The notes: generated by a model from the letters alone, not told the origin. DNA of 43,226 bases from Nitrospira sp. UBA2082 (GCA_002331335.1 DCZO01000019.1:1-43226), one strand, 5' to 3'. Positions 9,329 through 17,265 are shown, numbered from the stretch's first letter. Numbers and translations: made by a program.

Positions 9329-10261
9329 GTGAGGAATCAACAAACACTAGCAGCGGCGGTGACCTGCTCAGGAGTAGGACTCCATTCCGGCCAGCCTGTG
9401 GCGATGACGCTGAGGCCCGCCCCACCTGATACCGGTGTCGTGTTCGTCAATAGAAAAGGGGACGCCACTGCGTCCTTATTGGCATCGATTGAACATTGCG
9501 TACCTACTGAATTATGTACCGCCATCAACGGCAACGGCTTCCAAGTCAAGACTATTGAACATGTGCTGTCGGCACTGGCTGGCCTCGAGATCGACAATGT
9601 CTATATCGACGTCACGGGCAGCGAAGTCCCCGTCATGGATGGGAGTGCGGCTCCGTTTGTCCACTTGATCCAATCTGTTGGGGTTATCGCCCAGGATCGG
9701 AAGCAGCCGTTTCTGAAGATCACGGCTCCGATTGAAGTCTCCGAAGGGTCACGGCGTGTGCGGATCGAACCATCTGCCACCTCCCGTATCACCTATACGA
9801 TCCACTATGAGCACCCGCTTATCAAAACTCAGACCTATGTGCATGATTGCTCTGCGCACTCTTTCGAGAAGCAGATTGCTGAGGCAAGGACCTTTGGGTT
9901 TCTCCACGAGGTCCAAGCCCTATGGGCTCGCGGTCTTGGTCAAGGTGGAACCATGGATAACACTGTTGTGTTATCGAAAGACGGAGTCATGAATCAATCT
10001 GGCTTGCGATTCCTAAATGAGTTCGTTCGCCACAAGATTCTCGATCTCATCGGCGATTTTTCTCTGCTCGGCATGTCCTTCATTGGCCATATTATTGCAG
10101 AACGATCCGGGCATGCGCTTCATACCAGGCTGGTTCGACAGATTCTTGAACAGCCTGAAAAGTGGGTTTTGCTCAACATGGAGCCTCTTGCGGAAGAGAC
10201 ACGTCCCGTCGCCCACATCGCCAGGCTTCGGTCTTCGTCGGTCGCACTTCAAGCTTCCTGA
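9329..10261 (+). CDS. lpxC: UDP-3-O-acyl-N-acetylglucosamine deacetylase LpxC
   Basis: Zinc deacetylase that commits UDP-acyl-GlcNAc to lipid A synthesis in the cytoplasm. 310 residues, the usual length. The zinc ligands are visible: H78 in KTIEHVLSALAGLEIDN, and H235 and D239 in VRHKILDLIGD. The general base-region His is H262 in ERSGHALH. SEVPVMDGSAAPF and ARTFGFLHEVQAL are also diagnostic. The GTG start has GGGAGGA 6 nt upstream. The gene stands alone rather than in a cell-wall or lipid A cluster, so it may be a second copy or an isolated one. It is preceded by a sigma-54-like promoter and an inverted repeat. Confidence 0.96.
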   Translation: MRNQQTLAAAVTCSGVGLHSGQPVAMTLRPAPPDTGVVFVNRKGDATASLLASIEHCVPTELCTAINGNGFQVKTIEHVLSALAGLEIDNVYIDVTGSEVPVMDGSAAPFVHLIQSVGVIAQDRKQPFLKITAPIEVSEGSRRVRIEPSATSRITYTIHYEHPLIKTQTYVHDCSAHSFEKQIAEARTFGFLHEVQALWARGLGQGGTMDNTVVLSKDGVMNQSGLRFLNEFVRHKILDLIGDFSLLGMSFIGHIIAERSGHALHTRLVRQILEQPEKWVLLNMEPLAEETRPVAHIARLRSSSVALQAS

Positions 10262-10372
10262 TTGCCCACTGGCCTATCTGACCGTGCGGAAAATCTGAGG
10301 GTTACCGTTTCATACAGGACGCTCGTCTTACCCGTGAAAAGGGTGACTCGGCGGAACATCTGCGGGAAAAAC

Positions 10373-10406
10373 TACGTCGAGAGTGAGTAGCCTCACTCTC
10401 GACGTA
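10373..10406 (-). terminator. Strong intrinsic terminator of the Lys-rich mini-gene
   Basis: Perfect 15-bp stem (TACGTCGAGAGTGAG and its complement) with a 4-nt loop. On the minus strand it is followed by GTTTTTCCC (T-run at 10370-10366). It ends transcription coming from 10461 and also insulates lpxC on the other strand. Confidence 0.8.
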
Positions 10407-10422
10407 TGGTTCTCGGCGAGGA

Positions 10423-10461
10423 TTACTTCTTCTTCTTCTTCGCTGCCTTCTTCGTTGCCAA
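10423..10461 (-). CDS. 12-residue Lys/Ala-rich mini-protein
   Basis: TTG start giving MATKKAAKKKKK and a TAA stop. A near-perfect ribosome site (GGGAGGTGA) stands 8 nt upstream, and the stem-loop terminator starts 16 nt after the stop, so this is a complete tiny transcription unit lying between two larger genes. An alternative GTG start at 10470 would add three residues but overlaps the ribosome site. The composition recalls histone H1-like tails, but I cannot assign a function. It could be a nucleic-acid-binding peptide, a leader peptide, or the degraded end of a longer histone-like gene. Confidence 0.45.
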   Translation of the reverse strand: MATKKAAKKKKK

Positions 10462-10513
10462 GACTCTCACCTCCCTTCGCCATGTATGTTTGAGTGAATT
10501 GCGATTGACACGT

Positions 10514-11026
10514 TTAGACAGCCTGTATCAGTAGGTCGTTCAATGCTTCAAAGGTATTAGGGCCAACCTTCCTAAAACGTTTATCGCGCTTCAGCGAGGT
10601 CGCAATCGATGTAAGTGGGGTTTTCCCCTTAATCTGCAATCCACCTTCGACTAACCGCTGCACAAGCTCTTTGGCATGCATAGGCCGATTCGACTCTCGC
10701 AGGATCTCATATGCTGCCTCAGGTACACTTTTCCCAACATACTTACTACGGCCCAAGAGGATTTCCCGTGATTGGTCGGTCACATCCATGACCGGAAGAG
10801 GACGAACGCCCTTTTGATCGTCCGTGATGAGTTGATTGGAAAGACTCGCAAGTTTGGCTTTATCCGCCTCTACTCGGTACAAGGTTTCTGCAAGTTCGAG
10901 ATATTTCTGAATCGTGGCGATTTCATCATCCAGGCGCCGACGTTTTTTCTGCAGCTCCTGGAATCGGTTCTTGTAGGCGCTGATCCGCTGTTCAAGGCCG
11001 ACGAGTATGTCCGTTAATTCTTCCAC
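10514..11026 (-). CDS. Coiled-coil protein with a HARE-type winged-helix domain
   Basis: About 170 residues. The N-terminal half is coiled coil (RISAYKNRFQELQKKRRRLDDEI). Residues about 100-165 resemble the HARE-HTH domain (SVPEAAYEILRESNRPMHAKELVQRLVEGG, then TPLTSIATSLKRDKRFRKVGPNTFEA), a DNA-binding module also found in RNA polymerase delta subunits and restriction-linked proteins. The frame extends to 11062, but a good sigma-70 promoter overlaps that extension (-35 at 11081-11076, -10 at 11058-11053), so I use the GTG at 11026. No restriction or modification gene adjoins it. Role as a transcription-associated factor is inference. Confidence 0.65.
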   Translation of the reverse strand: MEELTDILVGLEQRISAYKNRFQELQKKRRRLDDEIATIQKYLELAETLYRVEADKAKLASLSNQLITDDQKGVRPLPVMDVTDQSREILLGRSKYVGKSVPEAAYEILRESNRPMHAKELVQRLVEGGLQIKGKTPLTSIATSLKRDKRFRKVGPNTFEALNDLLIQAV

Positions 11027-11052
11027 ATACCACCAGATGCAAGCATACTTGC

Positions 11053-11081
11053 TTTGTAGCATTGCTTTGATTAATTGTCAA
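11053..11081 (-). promoter_or_regulatory. Sigma-70-type promoter of the HARE-HTH gene
   Basis: TTGACA (11081-11076), 17-nt spacer, TACAAA (11058-11053). The predicted transcript would begin near 11046, which excludes the longest possible start codon of the gene. Confidence 0.55.
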
Positions 11082-11308
11082 GTGTGGAAAAGTTATTCAT
11101 ACATTGCGCTACCATTCTGACATTACGCTCGCAAGTAATCATTGCATGATTCATGATGAGAAGCCTTGCCATGCAAGATCGTTTATTGCTAGTTCAATAA
11201 TTTCAATGGGTTGCCTTTTGCAAAGCCTTGATTGATTCCCTAATTATCAATCAAGCTGAATTCTTTCTCTCAGCACCTCTCACACTTACCGGCGTGTTAA
11301 TATCCGGC

Positions 11309-12136
11309 ATGACTACCTCTCCAGATCAGATCGATCCTGGCGTCCTGCTGGAGACAGCCGTTAACGCGGGGCGAGCAGCGGGGAAACTACTACTGGGATT
11401 TGCTCAGTCCGGTTTTCGCGTCCACCACAAGAGTCCCATAAATTTGGTCACCGATGCAGACCGTGCGGCGGAACAGCTGATTATCGGTCATATTCGAGCT
11501 CAGTTTCCGACACACCGCTTTCTTGCTGAAGAACAAGGGCGTGTCGAACAGTCGCCTTCGCCGTATCTCTGGATCATCGATCCGCTCGACGGCACTACGA
11601 ATTTTGCACATGGTTATCCCGCCTATTGCGTCTCAATCGGGTTAGAGTACCGGGGGCACTGCATCCTAGGTGTGGTCTTCGATCCGTCACGAGACGAACT
11701 CTTCACCGCGATAGAGGGGGCTGGCGCACAACTGAACAGCCGCCCTATCCATGTGTCGTCTACGGCCACCCTGGGCGAAAGTCTCCTCGTCACCGGATTT
11801 GCCTATGACATCAGAGAGACTCCGAGAAACAATCTCGATCACTTTGCCAAGTTCGCGCTCAAAGCCCAGGGCTTAAGACGAACGGGGTCTGCGGCCCTGG
11901 ACCTGTGTTACGTCGCAGTCGGACGCTTCGACGGATTCTGGGAAGTGCGCCTCAATCCATGGGATATGGCCGCCGGATCTGTCATTGTTCGGGAGGCCAG
12001 AGGGCAACTTACGGATTTTTCCGGGACCAATCTCTCCATCTACGGGCAAGAATTGGTTGCGAGCAACGGTCATATCCATCAGGCCATGCTCACAGTCTTA
12101 CATGAAGAACCAGCCCGGTCGACTCCTCCTGGGTGA
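11309..12136 (+). CDS. Inositol-1-monophosphatase family protein
   Basis: Mg-dependent phosphatase family (SuhB/IMPase). Metal-binding motifs are intact: EEQG near residue 70, WIIDPLDGTTNFAHGYP (DPLDGT), and the C-terminal LNPWDMAAGSVIVREARG. About 275 residues from the ATG at 11309, the family's usual length; the frame opens at 11228, but that extension (LIINQAEFFLS...) has no family match. Likely hydrolyses inositol-1-phosphate or a related sugar phosphate; in bacteria SuhB also binds NusG/NusA complexes. Substrate cannot be decided from sequence. Monocistronic or leading the short gene at 12230. Confidence 0.9.
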   Translation: MTTSPDQIDPGVLLETAVNAGRAAGKLLLGFAQSGFRVHHKSPINLVTDADRAAEQLIIGHIRAQFPTHRFLAEEQGRVEQSPSPYLWIIDPLDGTTNFAHGYPAYCVSIGLEYRGHCILGVVFDPSRDELFTAIEGAGAQLNSRPIHVSSTATLGESLLVTGFAYDIRETPRNNLDHFAKFALKAQGLRRTGSAALDLCYVAVGRFDGFWEVRLNPWDMAAGSVIVREARGQLTDFSGTNLSIYGQELVASNGHIHQAMLTVLHEEPARSTPPG

Positions 12137-12229
12137 ATGACCTTGTCGCGGCCTCCCCTCTCTGTCGATCACTTAATAGATAATCAACGTGCAGATGCGG
12201 TATGCTGTGGAAGTATCTGGAGGTTTCAC

Positions 12230-12514
12230 ATGGCACATACACCCTCGCCCCCAGGCCAAACAGGTGGTACCTCTTCTGGTGAATGCACCAGCGACCCGGC
12301 TACGCGGGAAGTCGAGTTGCTCCGCGTCCTCGTCAGCAGAACGGGAACTCAGGTCGAGGCTCAATGGGCAATCCACCACCAACTGAAACACCACCTGCTA
12401 CCGGACGAATGGAACGAGGTTACGGATCTTATGGCCAAAGCCACCGACATCGTCGGCCGCCGGTTTTCCGAAGTACTCTCAAAAGCCGAGTCGGCCTCCT
12501 CTGGCCATGCCTGA
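12230..12514 (+). CDS. Short conserved-looking protein of unknown function
   Basis: 94 residues from an ATG with GGAGG 7 nt upstream. The N-terminal 30 residues are Pro/Gly/Ser/Thr-rich and probably disordered; the rest is helical (VELLRVLVSRTGTQVEAQWA, then LPDEWNEVTDLMAKATDIVGRR). No cysteine motif, signal peptide or membrane segment. I do not recognise it. It lies 71 nt before an AhpD-like gene on the same strand and could be cotranscribed. Confidence 0.6.
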   Translation: MAHTPSPPGQTGGTSSGECTSDPATREVELLRVLVSRTGTQVEAQWAIHHQLKHHLLPDEWNEVTDLMAKATDIVGRRFSEVLSKAESASSGHA

Positions 12515-12585
12515 CCCGTCCCCCGGGACCCCTCATTCTTCGCGCCAGCCTTTAACTATCGTCAGAATCCACACAGGAGGCAGGT

Positions 12586-12918
12586 ATGGACTCGTATTAC
12601 CATTCGCATGATCTCGGCAAGTTCACCGATATGGGGAAGGGAAACAAGGAACTATGGGACAAATTCATCGGGTACTACAATGCGGTGTTCTCGGAGGGCG
12701 CGCTGTCCGAACGGGAAAAGGCCTTGATCGCGTTAGCTGTGGCCCACACCGTTCAATGCCCCTACTGCATCGATGCCTACACGCAAGCATCCCTCGAAAA
12801 GGGGTCGAACATCGAGGAAATGACCGAAGCGGTCCATGTCGCCTGTGCTATCCGTGGAGGAGCCTCGCTGGTACACGGTATACAGATGCGAAACGTGGCG
12901 GACAAACTTTCGATGTAA
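12586..12918 (+). CDS. AhpD/carboxymuconolactone-decarboxylase-like protein, arsenosugar-associated type
   Basis: 110 residues. The AhpD-like redox motif CPYC (HTVQCPYCIDAYTQASLEKG) is present, followed by EEMTEAVHVACAIRGGASLVHGIQM. The N-terminus (MDSYYHSHDLGKF) and the whole length match the group annotated as arsenosugar biosynthesis-associated peroxidase-like protein. A strong ribosome site (AGGAGG) precedes the ATG. That group usually sits beside the radical SAM enzyme ArsS; here no ArsS is adjacent, although an ars operon lies 14 kb away and a different radical SAM gene is convergent 10 bp downstream. Probably a thiol peroxidase or disulfide reductase. Confidence 0.85.
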   Translation: MDSYYHSHDLGKFTDMGKGNKELWDKFIGYYNAVFSEGALSEREKALIALAVAHTVQCPYCIDAYTQASLEKGSNIEEMTEAVHVACAIRGGASLVHGIQMRNVADKLSM

Positions 12919-12927
12919 CGGTATCCG

Positions 12928-14778
12928 CTACAAATACTGGTTTTCAGGGAGAGCCAGGGTGAAGTACTTGCCTCGTTCTTCGTAGAGAATTCGTTTGCTG
13001 GCGAGGTCGTTCAATATCGAGACCAATGCCGACTCGCTACCATCCATGCGTTCAGCTACTGCAGCATGGATTTGTTCTATACTCTTTCCTGCCTCGTTAC
13101 AGATCTCGATAACCGAAGCAGCCAGACCGTCGTATCGCTGCCGTGTGGGTGCTTGAGGGTTCCGCCCGTCATACACCGTTACATAGCGTGGGGCCTTCGA
13201 GTAAAACAGAAACGGGCGGTCGTTCGACTGGTACATCTGCTTCCAATGTTCAACCGCCTTGATCAAATCCTGATAAACATGCGGGTCCACTAGCCACTGG
13301 TCGAGCTCATATTCGAAGTCGTATGCGATCTTTTTCACATCCACTTGCCGAGTATCGTACACATACTCATAGGCCATGTCGGGACCAGTGATGCGTAGAC
13401 CATAGTCGCGCGGTCTGGTGAAATAAGGGCTGAACCGCTCCAGCCAGAACCGGCCAGCCGATTCTGGCGGCTGCAGATGTAGCAGCGAGGGGATGAGGTC
13501 GATCTGCCGCAGATAGTCGTCGTTTGTCTCGCCAGGAAACCCCAACAGCATATTCCATGACACGGCAACCCAGTAGTAGGCGCTCCATTTGAGGCAGACG
13601 AGGTTCTGCATCGGTGTCACACCCTTGTCCATCGCCTTCAGCTGATTCAGGCTCAGGCTTTCCAGCCCCGGCTGCATGCACCTGACACCACCGACAGCCA
13701 ACGTCCGGATCTGGCTCTTGCGCAGGTTGCTCTTCGTTTCAATGAACACGTCCAAGTCACAATGGTCCGAGGCGAACTTCCCGAACAGCTCGTCCACATA
13801 TTTCATGTCAATGATATTATCCACCAGCCGAAACCTCGCCGTGTCATAACGTTGGGACAGAAACGCTATTTCTTTCGCGGCTTGCTCAGATGACTTGGAC
13901 CGAAACGCCATGCTCTGCGCATTGAGCCCGCAAAACGTGCAATGATGTTTCTCTCCCCACCAACAGCCTCGTGACGCCTCGTACAACAGGATCCGGTCAA
14001 GCCCCTGTGCGGCCTGCCCCAACTCCGCGAGCAGATGGTAGTAGTCGTCGTAGTCAGGCGGCCCGGCTTTCGAGAAATCGGAGAAGAGTGCGCGGTTTGG
14101 CGTGAACAGGATGTCAGAGCCCTGGCGTGCCGTCACGCCGGGTGGTAGCGTGCTGGGCTTCTCATCGAGCACATAACGGACCAACCGTGGGAAGACCTCT
14201 TCGCCCTCCCCCACCACCACATGATCAATAAAAGGGAAGGCACGGAAATACTCCAGCCCCATCTCGCTGTCATAATTGGCCCCGCCAAATACAATCTTCA
14301 CGTGCGGATAGAGATCCTTGATCAGCTTCGCCATGGTGAGGCTGGCGACGTTCTGGTCGAAGGTGGACGTAAATCCGACCAGTGTGTACCGACCCCAATC
14401 GACAGCAGTGAGCATGTGCGTGAGGAACTGCGGCGCGATGCGTGTGGCCATCTCTTCGAAATAGCCGATCGGCCGGCCGCTCTGCTCCGCAATTTGTTCG
14501 AACACCGGCTTGAACACGCGCGGATACTCGGCTCGCTTCGGGTTGTCTCGGAACAGCAAGAATGAGAACAGCCACTCGCCAAAGAGCGCCCGTTTTTCGC
14601 AGATGAGTTCGTGCAGTGGCACTCCGATGAGGTGGGCGAACCGAACGTTCAAATGGTGGCAATCGACCGGGATGCCTTGCGATTTGAGCAGCGCCGAGAG
14701 TGTGCCGAGCTGGATCGAAGGATACTTCGAGTAGCTGAACGGCATGTTGACGAGCGCGACGCGTGCCTCGCCGCTCAT
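12928..14778 (-). CDS. B12-binding radical SAM protein, RiPP-maturation C-methyltransferase type
   Basis: 616 residues from the ATG at 14778, which has GGGAGG 6 nt upstream (the frame extends to 14850). Residues 1-210 form a cobalamin-binding-like domain (VALVNMPFSYSKYPSIQLGTL; VGFTSTFDQNVASL; VFGGANYDSEMG; VVGEGEEVFPRLV). The radical SAM cluster motif is CX7CX2C (C272, C280, C283 in RGCWWGEKHHCTFCG), the wording typical of the RiPP maturation radical SAM C-methyltransferase family. GGVRCMQPGLESLS and WNMLLGFPGET are further core motifs. The last 80 residues look like a small winged-helix domain (IEICNEAGKSIEQIHAAVAERMDGSESALV). Operon with the pterin dehydratase 43 nt upstream. No evident precursor peptide adjoins it, so the substrate is open. 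Confidence 0.88.
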   Translation of the reverse strand: MSGEARVALVNMPFSYSKYPSIQLGTLSALLKSQGIPVDCHHLNVRFAHLIGVPLHELICEKRALFGEWLFSFLLFRDNPKRAEYPRVFKPVFEQIAEQSGRPIGYFEEMATRIAPQFLTHMLTAVDWGRYTLVGFTSTFDQNVASLTMAKLIKDLYPHVKIVFGGANYDSEMGLEYFRAFPFIDHVVVGEGEEVFPRLVRYVLDEKPSTLPPGVTARQGSDILFTPNRALFSDFSKAGPPDYDDYYHLLAELGQAAQGLDRILLYEASRGCWWGEKHHCTFCGLNAQSMAFRSKSSEQAAKEIAFLSQRYDTARFRLVDNIIDMKYVDELFGKFASDHCDLDVFIETKSNLRKSQIRTLAVGGVRCMQPGLESLSLNQLKAMDKGVTPMQNLVCLKWSAYYWVAVSWNMLLGFPGETNDDYLRQIDLIPSLLHLQPPESAGRFWLERFSPYFTRPRDYGLRITGPDMAYEYVYDTRQVDVKKIAYDFEYELDQWLVDPHVYQDLIKAVEHWKQMYQSNDRPFLFYSKAPRYVTVYDGRNPQAPTRQRYDGLAASVIEICNEAGKSIEQIHAAVAERMDGSESALVSILNDLASKRILYEERGKYFTLALPENQYL

Positions 14779-14821
14779 CTGTTCCCTCCCGATTTCATGA
14801 AGAGCATCGGCCGGTCGACGA

Positions 14822-15172
14822 TCAGCCTGCGGAAGCCCGGAAGGGTCCAAATTCCCGGTCGGCTTTTGCCGCGAGATAAAAGTCGCTTTCTGTGAGGCCG
14901 CTGATCTTATGTGTCCAGATCTCGACCTTGCACTTGCCCCAAGCCAAATACAGATCAGGATGGTGGCCTTCGGCTTCCGCGATCGCGCTTACCTTGTTTA
15001 CAAAGGCCAGGGCCTGGGCAAAGTCCTTGAAGGTGTAGAGCCGCTCCAGATGGCCCTGTGCGTTCAACGACCAGCCCCGATCCAATTCCCTTAAAAGCGC
15101 GTGAGTACGATCCGCCGGCAAAGGGGGCACCCCGCCACGACAGGGAACGCATGTATTATCGGCCAAGCCCAT
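14822..15172 (-). CDS. phhB: 4a-hydroxytetrahydrobiopterin dehydratase (pterin carbinolamine dehydratase)
   Basis: 116 residues. The signature is clear: AEGHHPDLYLAWGKCKVEIW then HKISGLTESDFYLAAKAD, with the catalytic His pair. It dehydrates 4a-hydroxy-tetrahydropterin; family members in organisms without aromatic amino-acid hydroxylases also act in molybdopterin metabolism. The ATG has AAGGAG 8 nt upstream. It is the first gene of a two-gene unit with the radical SAM enzyme; no pterin-dependent hydroxylase is in the window. Confidence 0.93.
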   Translation of the reverse strand: MGLADNTCVPCRGGVPPLPADRTHALLRELDRGWSLNAQGHLERLYTFKDFAQALAFVNKVSAIAEAEGHHPDLYLAWGKCKVEIWTHKISGLTESDFYLAAKADREFGPFRASAG

Positions 15173-15247
15173 GAGATATCTCCTTCTCTAGTGCACAGAG
15201 GCAACATTCTAAATGGACGACTGCAGGAGAAACAAGGCAGCGAACTA

Positions 15248-16246
15248 CTACTCAGACTCGTCAGGCACTCCACCCGACTTGGCCAGATCGTCCAGCTTGA
15301 TCGTGTCCGGATTGAACTTCTGCGCTGCCTGCAGCATGCGATCAAGGGCGTCATCGAACGACAGAGGGGTGGCGTCTTTGGGGCGAAATCGGAGGGGATT
15401 CACCCGGGCGACGACGAAACTCTTGAGATATGGACTGGTCAGGCCATTGGCCTTCAGCACCTCGACTTGCCGGACGATTGCGTCATCCAGCTCCAAGAGA
15501 GTCTTAGCCCGCTGCTGCCGAATAGCTATCGCATCAGGGAACGGCTGTGCGAGAAACCCCTCCACTCGTTTCAAGACCGGATGGTACGCCCCGCCGCTGA
15601 ACCGTGGCCGCGCTTCATAACACAAACCCAGCGTGATGAACGCCGGTTCCTCGAACTCCAACGCGTAGGTCTCTTCGTTCCCCGCATCGAGCCGCGCCAA
15701 TTCCCGATACATGCGAATGACTTCCAGCGCTTTCTCTCGCAGGTTGTGCGCTTTTTCCGTATTGAGCGCGAGGATCTGATAGGCTGCGGCTGCCTCCGGC
15801 ACGACGATCGACACAATGCTCCTTGCCCCCAACGTCTTCATCGCCGACAGGCGGTGGTGCCCATTTGGAGTCCAATACCGAGCCGTATGATCCGGCTTCG
15901 GCAGCCGGACGGCAATAATGGGGTCGAGAAACCGGCCGATCTTGCCGATCACTGTCTCCAGTCTTCGCACATGCGTGTCGGACAAGTTCCGTTGATAGGG
16001 TGTCGGCTCGACCAGTTCGATCGGCAACGCCGCCAGCACCAGCCAGCGTCCGCCGTACGGCTCACGATAAACCGTAAGGACCTTGCCCCCGTCGTCTTCG
16101 ATCGCCCGATGGAGCTCCCCGACATCGCCCGTCGGTGCCGCCGCTTGTAACTCCGTCGCAGCGAGTCCGATCGACGTCCCGGTTGATTTCCTCCGCCGCT
16201 TGGCTCCCTTTGGCAGCGACGTTTTCTTGGGAGTTTTCTCCGCCAC
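15248..16246 (-). CDS. ParB/Srx-fold nuclease-like protein
   Basis: About 332 residues from a GTG at 16246; the frame opens at 16357, and neither start has a good ribosome site. A Lys/Arg-rich N-terminal tail (KTPKKTSLPKGAKRRRKS) precedes a ParB-type domain: LPIELVEPTPYQRNLSDTHVRRL, then YWTPNGHHRLSAMKTLGARSI, where the GHHR motif corresponds to the ParB nucleotide-binding site. The C-terminal half is helical. It is not next to parA or an origin, and has no clear HTH of chromosomal ParB, so it is more likely an orphan ParB-like CTPase/nuclease or regulator. Confidence 0.75.
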   Translation of the reverse strand: MAEKTPKKTSLPKGAKRRRKSTGTSIGLAATELQAAAPTGDVGELHRAIEDDGGKVLTVYREPYGGRWLVLAALPIELVEPTPYQRNLSDTHVRRLETVIGKIGRFLDPIIAVRLPKPDHTARYWTPNGHHRLSAMKTLGARSIVSIVVPEAAAAYQILALNTEKAHNLREKALEVIRMYRELARLDAGNEETYALEFEEPAFITLGLCYEARPRFSGGAYHPVLKRVEGFLAQPFPDAIAIRQQRAKTLLELDDAIVRQVEVLKANGLTSPYLKSFVVARVNPLRFRPKDATPLSFDDALDRMLQAAQKFNPDTIKLDDLAKSGGVPDESE

Positions 16247-16394
16247 AGGGTTATGATAGGGCAGTCCTACATCAAAAGAAAGTTTCGGCCAGAACAAGCC
16301 ATCTCTACAACTATCAGAAGAAATTGAGTGATCGAAGATTGTAGACGCGCGAGGCACGAGAAGCTGCAGGCAGTTTCAGTGGCTCAAATATACC

Positions 16395-16429
16395 CCGGGC
16401 GGCCTTGCACACGGTGGGAGGCCGCCCGG
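16395..16429. repeat. Perfect inverted repeat, 11-bp GC-rich arms
   Basis: CCGGGCGGCCT, 13-nt loop, AGGCCGCCCGG. No T-run on either side, so a weak or factor-assisted terminator, or an RNA structural element, downstream of the gene at 16639 or upstream of the ParB-like gene. Confidence 0.5.
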
Positions 16430-16638
16430 AGGATGGCGCTTATGACGCCGCTGTTCATCATCGGTTGTCACGGCCCGTTCGACCCGTACGATGCCGGAGA
16501 GACACGATTTCCAATCGGGGGAGACCTCGTCAATCCCGGGTGCCGGTGGTCCTCATGCTGGTGAGTGACATCCACCTCTTAGGCAACTGTAGGCTGGTAA
16601 GCCTCACGTGCCGAGACGGCACAGCCATTGGAGCACGA

Positions 16639-16710
16639 TCAGCATGACCGACGAGAAACCCGCCCTTGCATCGGCGGGCCTGACGGACCAGGTGGCGTCG
16701 AGTCTTCCAT
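16639..16710 (-). CDS. Possible 23-residue peptide
   Basis: ATG with AAGGAGG 6 nt upstream, reading MEDSTPPGPSGPPMQGR and ending in a Cys (VSRRSC). Pro/Gly-rich start, basic end. The same ribosome site could instead serve a TTG at 16715 in another frame that reads 61 codons. Without conservation data I cannot decide. It follows the MauE gene by 126 nt on the same strand. Confidence 0.3.
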   Translation of the reverse strand: MEDSTPPGPSGPPMQGRVSRRSC

Positions 16711-16836
16711 CTCAACCCTCCTTTCCGCGTAAAGTCAACGAGAGACCTGGATAACAGCCGCGCGGTCTGTCCGATCTCCCGCTCTTCTGGACATATGGGG
16801 CCGCACTTGTTTTCCTACGCCCATTAGAAATAGGTG

Positions 16837-17265
16837 TCAACTGGTTCGCGTGGGTTTTTCTGAGCGCCATAACGCATAACACATGCCAACCAACACCATG
16901 TCTTCAAGTGGCGAATACCAGCGCAAGGGTTGAGGGAAGAAGACGCCATAGCAGCCACAGTTGGGGAGGTCGATCCCGCGAAACAGGGTGACGACCAGCC
17001 CCGCAGCATACAACCCGTATAGGATCAATGCGAGAGAGGCACCAGCCTGAATCCACCATCCGGCGAGTATCCACACACCCAGCACCCATTCGAGACCGGT
17101 GAGGCCAAATGCGATCGGCCAGAGCATATGATCGGGAAAGAGCTGGTAGGTGGCCAGTACCTCGACAAAACCCCGAAGATCCAGCGATTTCCCAAGGGCA
17201 GAAGCTAGACATACCACCCCAATGACGATGCGAGCGCCCATCTTACAAATGCGCTCAGTGTCCAC
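16837..17265 (-). CDS. MauE/DoxX-like membrane protein
   Basis: 142 residues with four hydrophobic segments (IVIGVVCLASALG; MLWPIAFGLTGLEWVLGVWILAG; ASLALILYGLYAAGLVVTLF; MVLVGMCYALW). The layout and the NCGCYG motif (LPNCGCYGVFF) match the methylamine-utilisation MauE group of membrane proteins, thought to move electrons or disulfides for periplasmic protein maturation. Starts at GTG 17265, 4 nt after the stop of the PPK2 gene, so cotranscribed. The link to polyphosphate kinase is not explained by known pathways. Confidence 0.8.
   Translation of the reverse strand: MDTERICKMGARIVIGVVCLASALGKSLDLRGFVEVLATYQLFPDHMLWPIAFGLTGLEWVLGVWILAGWWIQAGASLALILYGLYAAGLVVTLFRGIDLPNCGCYGVFFPQPLRWYSPLEDMVLVGMCYALWRSEKPTRTS

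Larger units (their letters stand above)
16247..16836. other. 590-bp intergenic region
   Basis: Contains a perfect GC-rich inverted repeat (16395-16429), a possible 23-residue minus-strand gene (16639-16710) with a strong ribosome site, and a short GC hairpin (CCCGCC/GGCGGG) inside it. No longer frame is convincing on either strand. Confidence 0.5.

Noticed and set aside
15101..16150. 349-codon plus-strand frame over the ParB-like gene
   Set aside because: Antisense shadow; the minus frame has a ParB motif and better composition.
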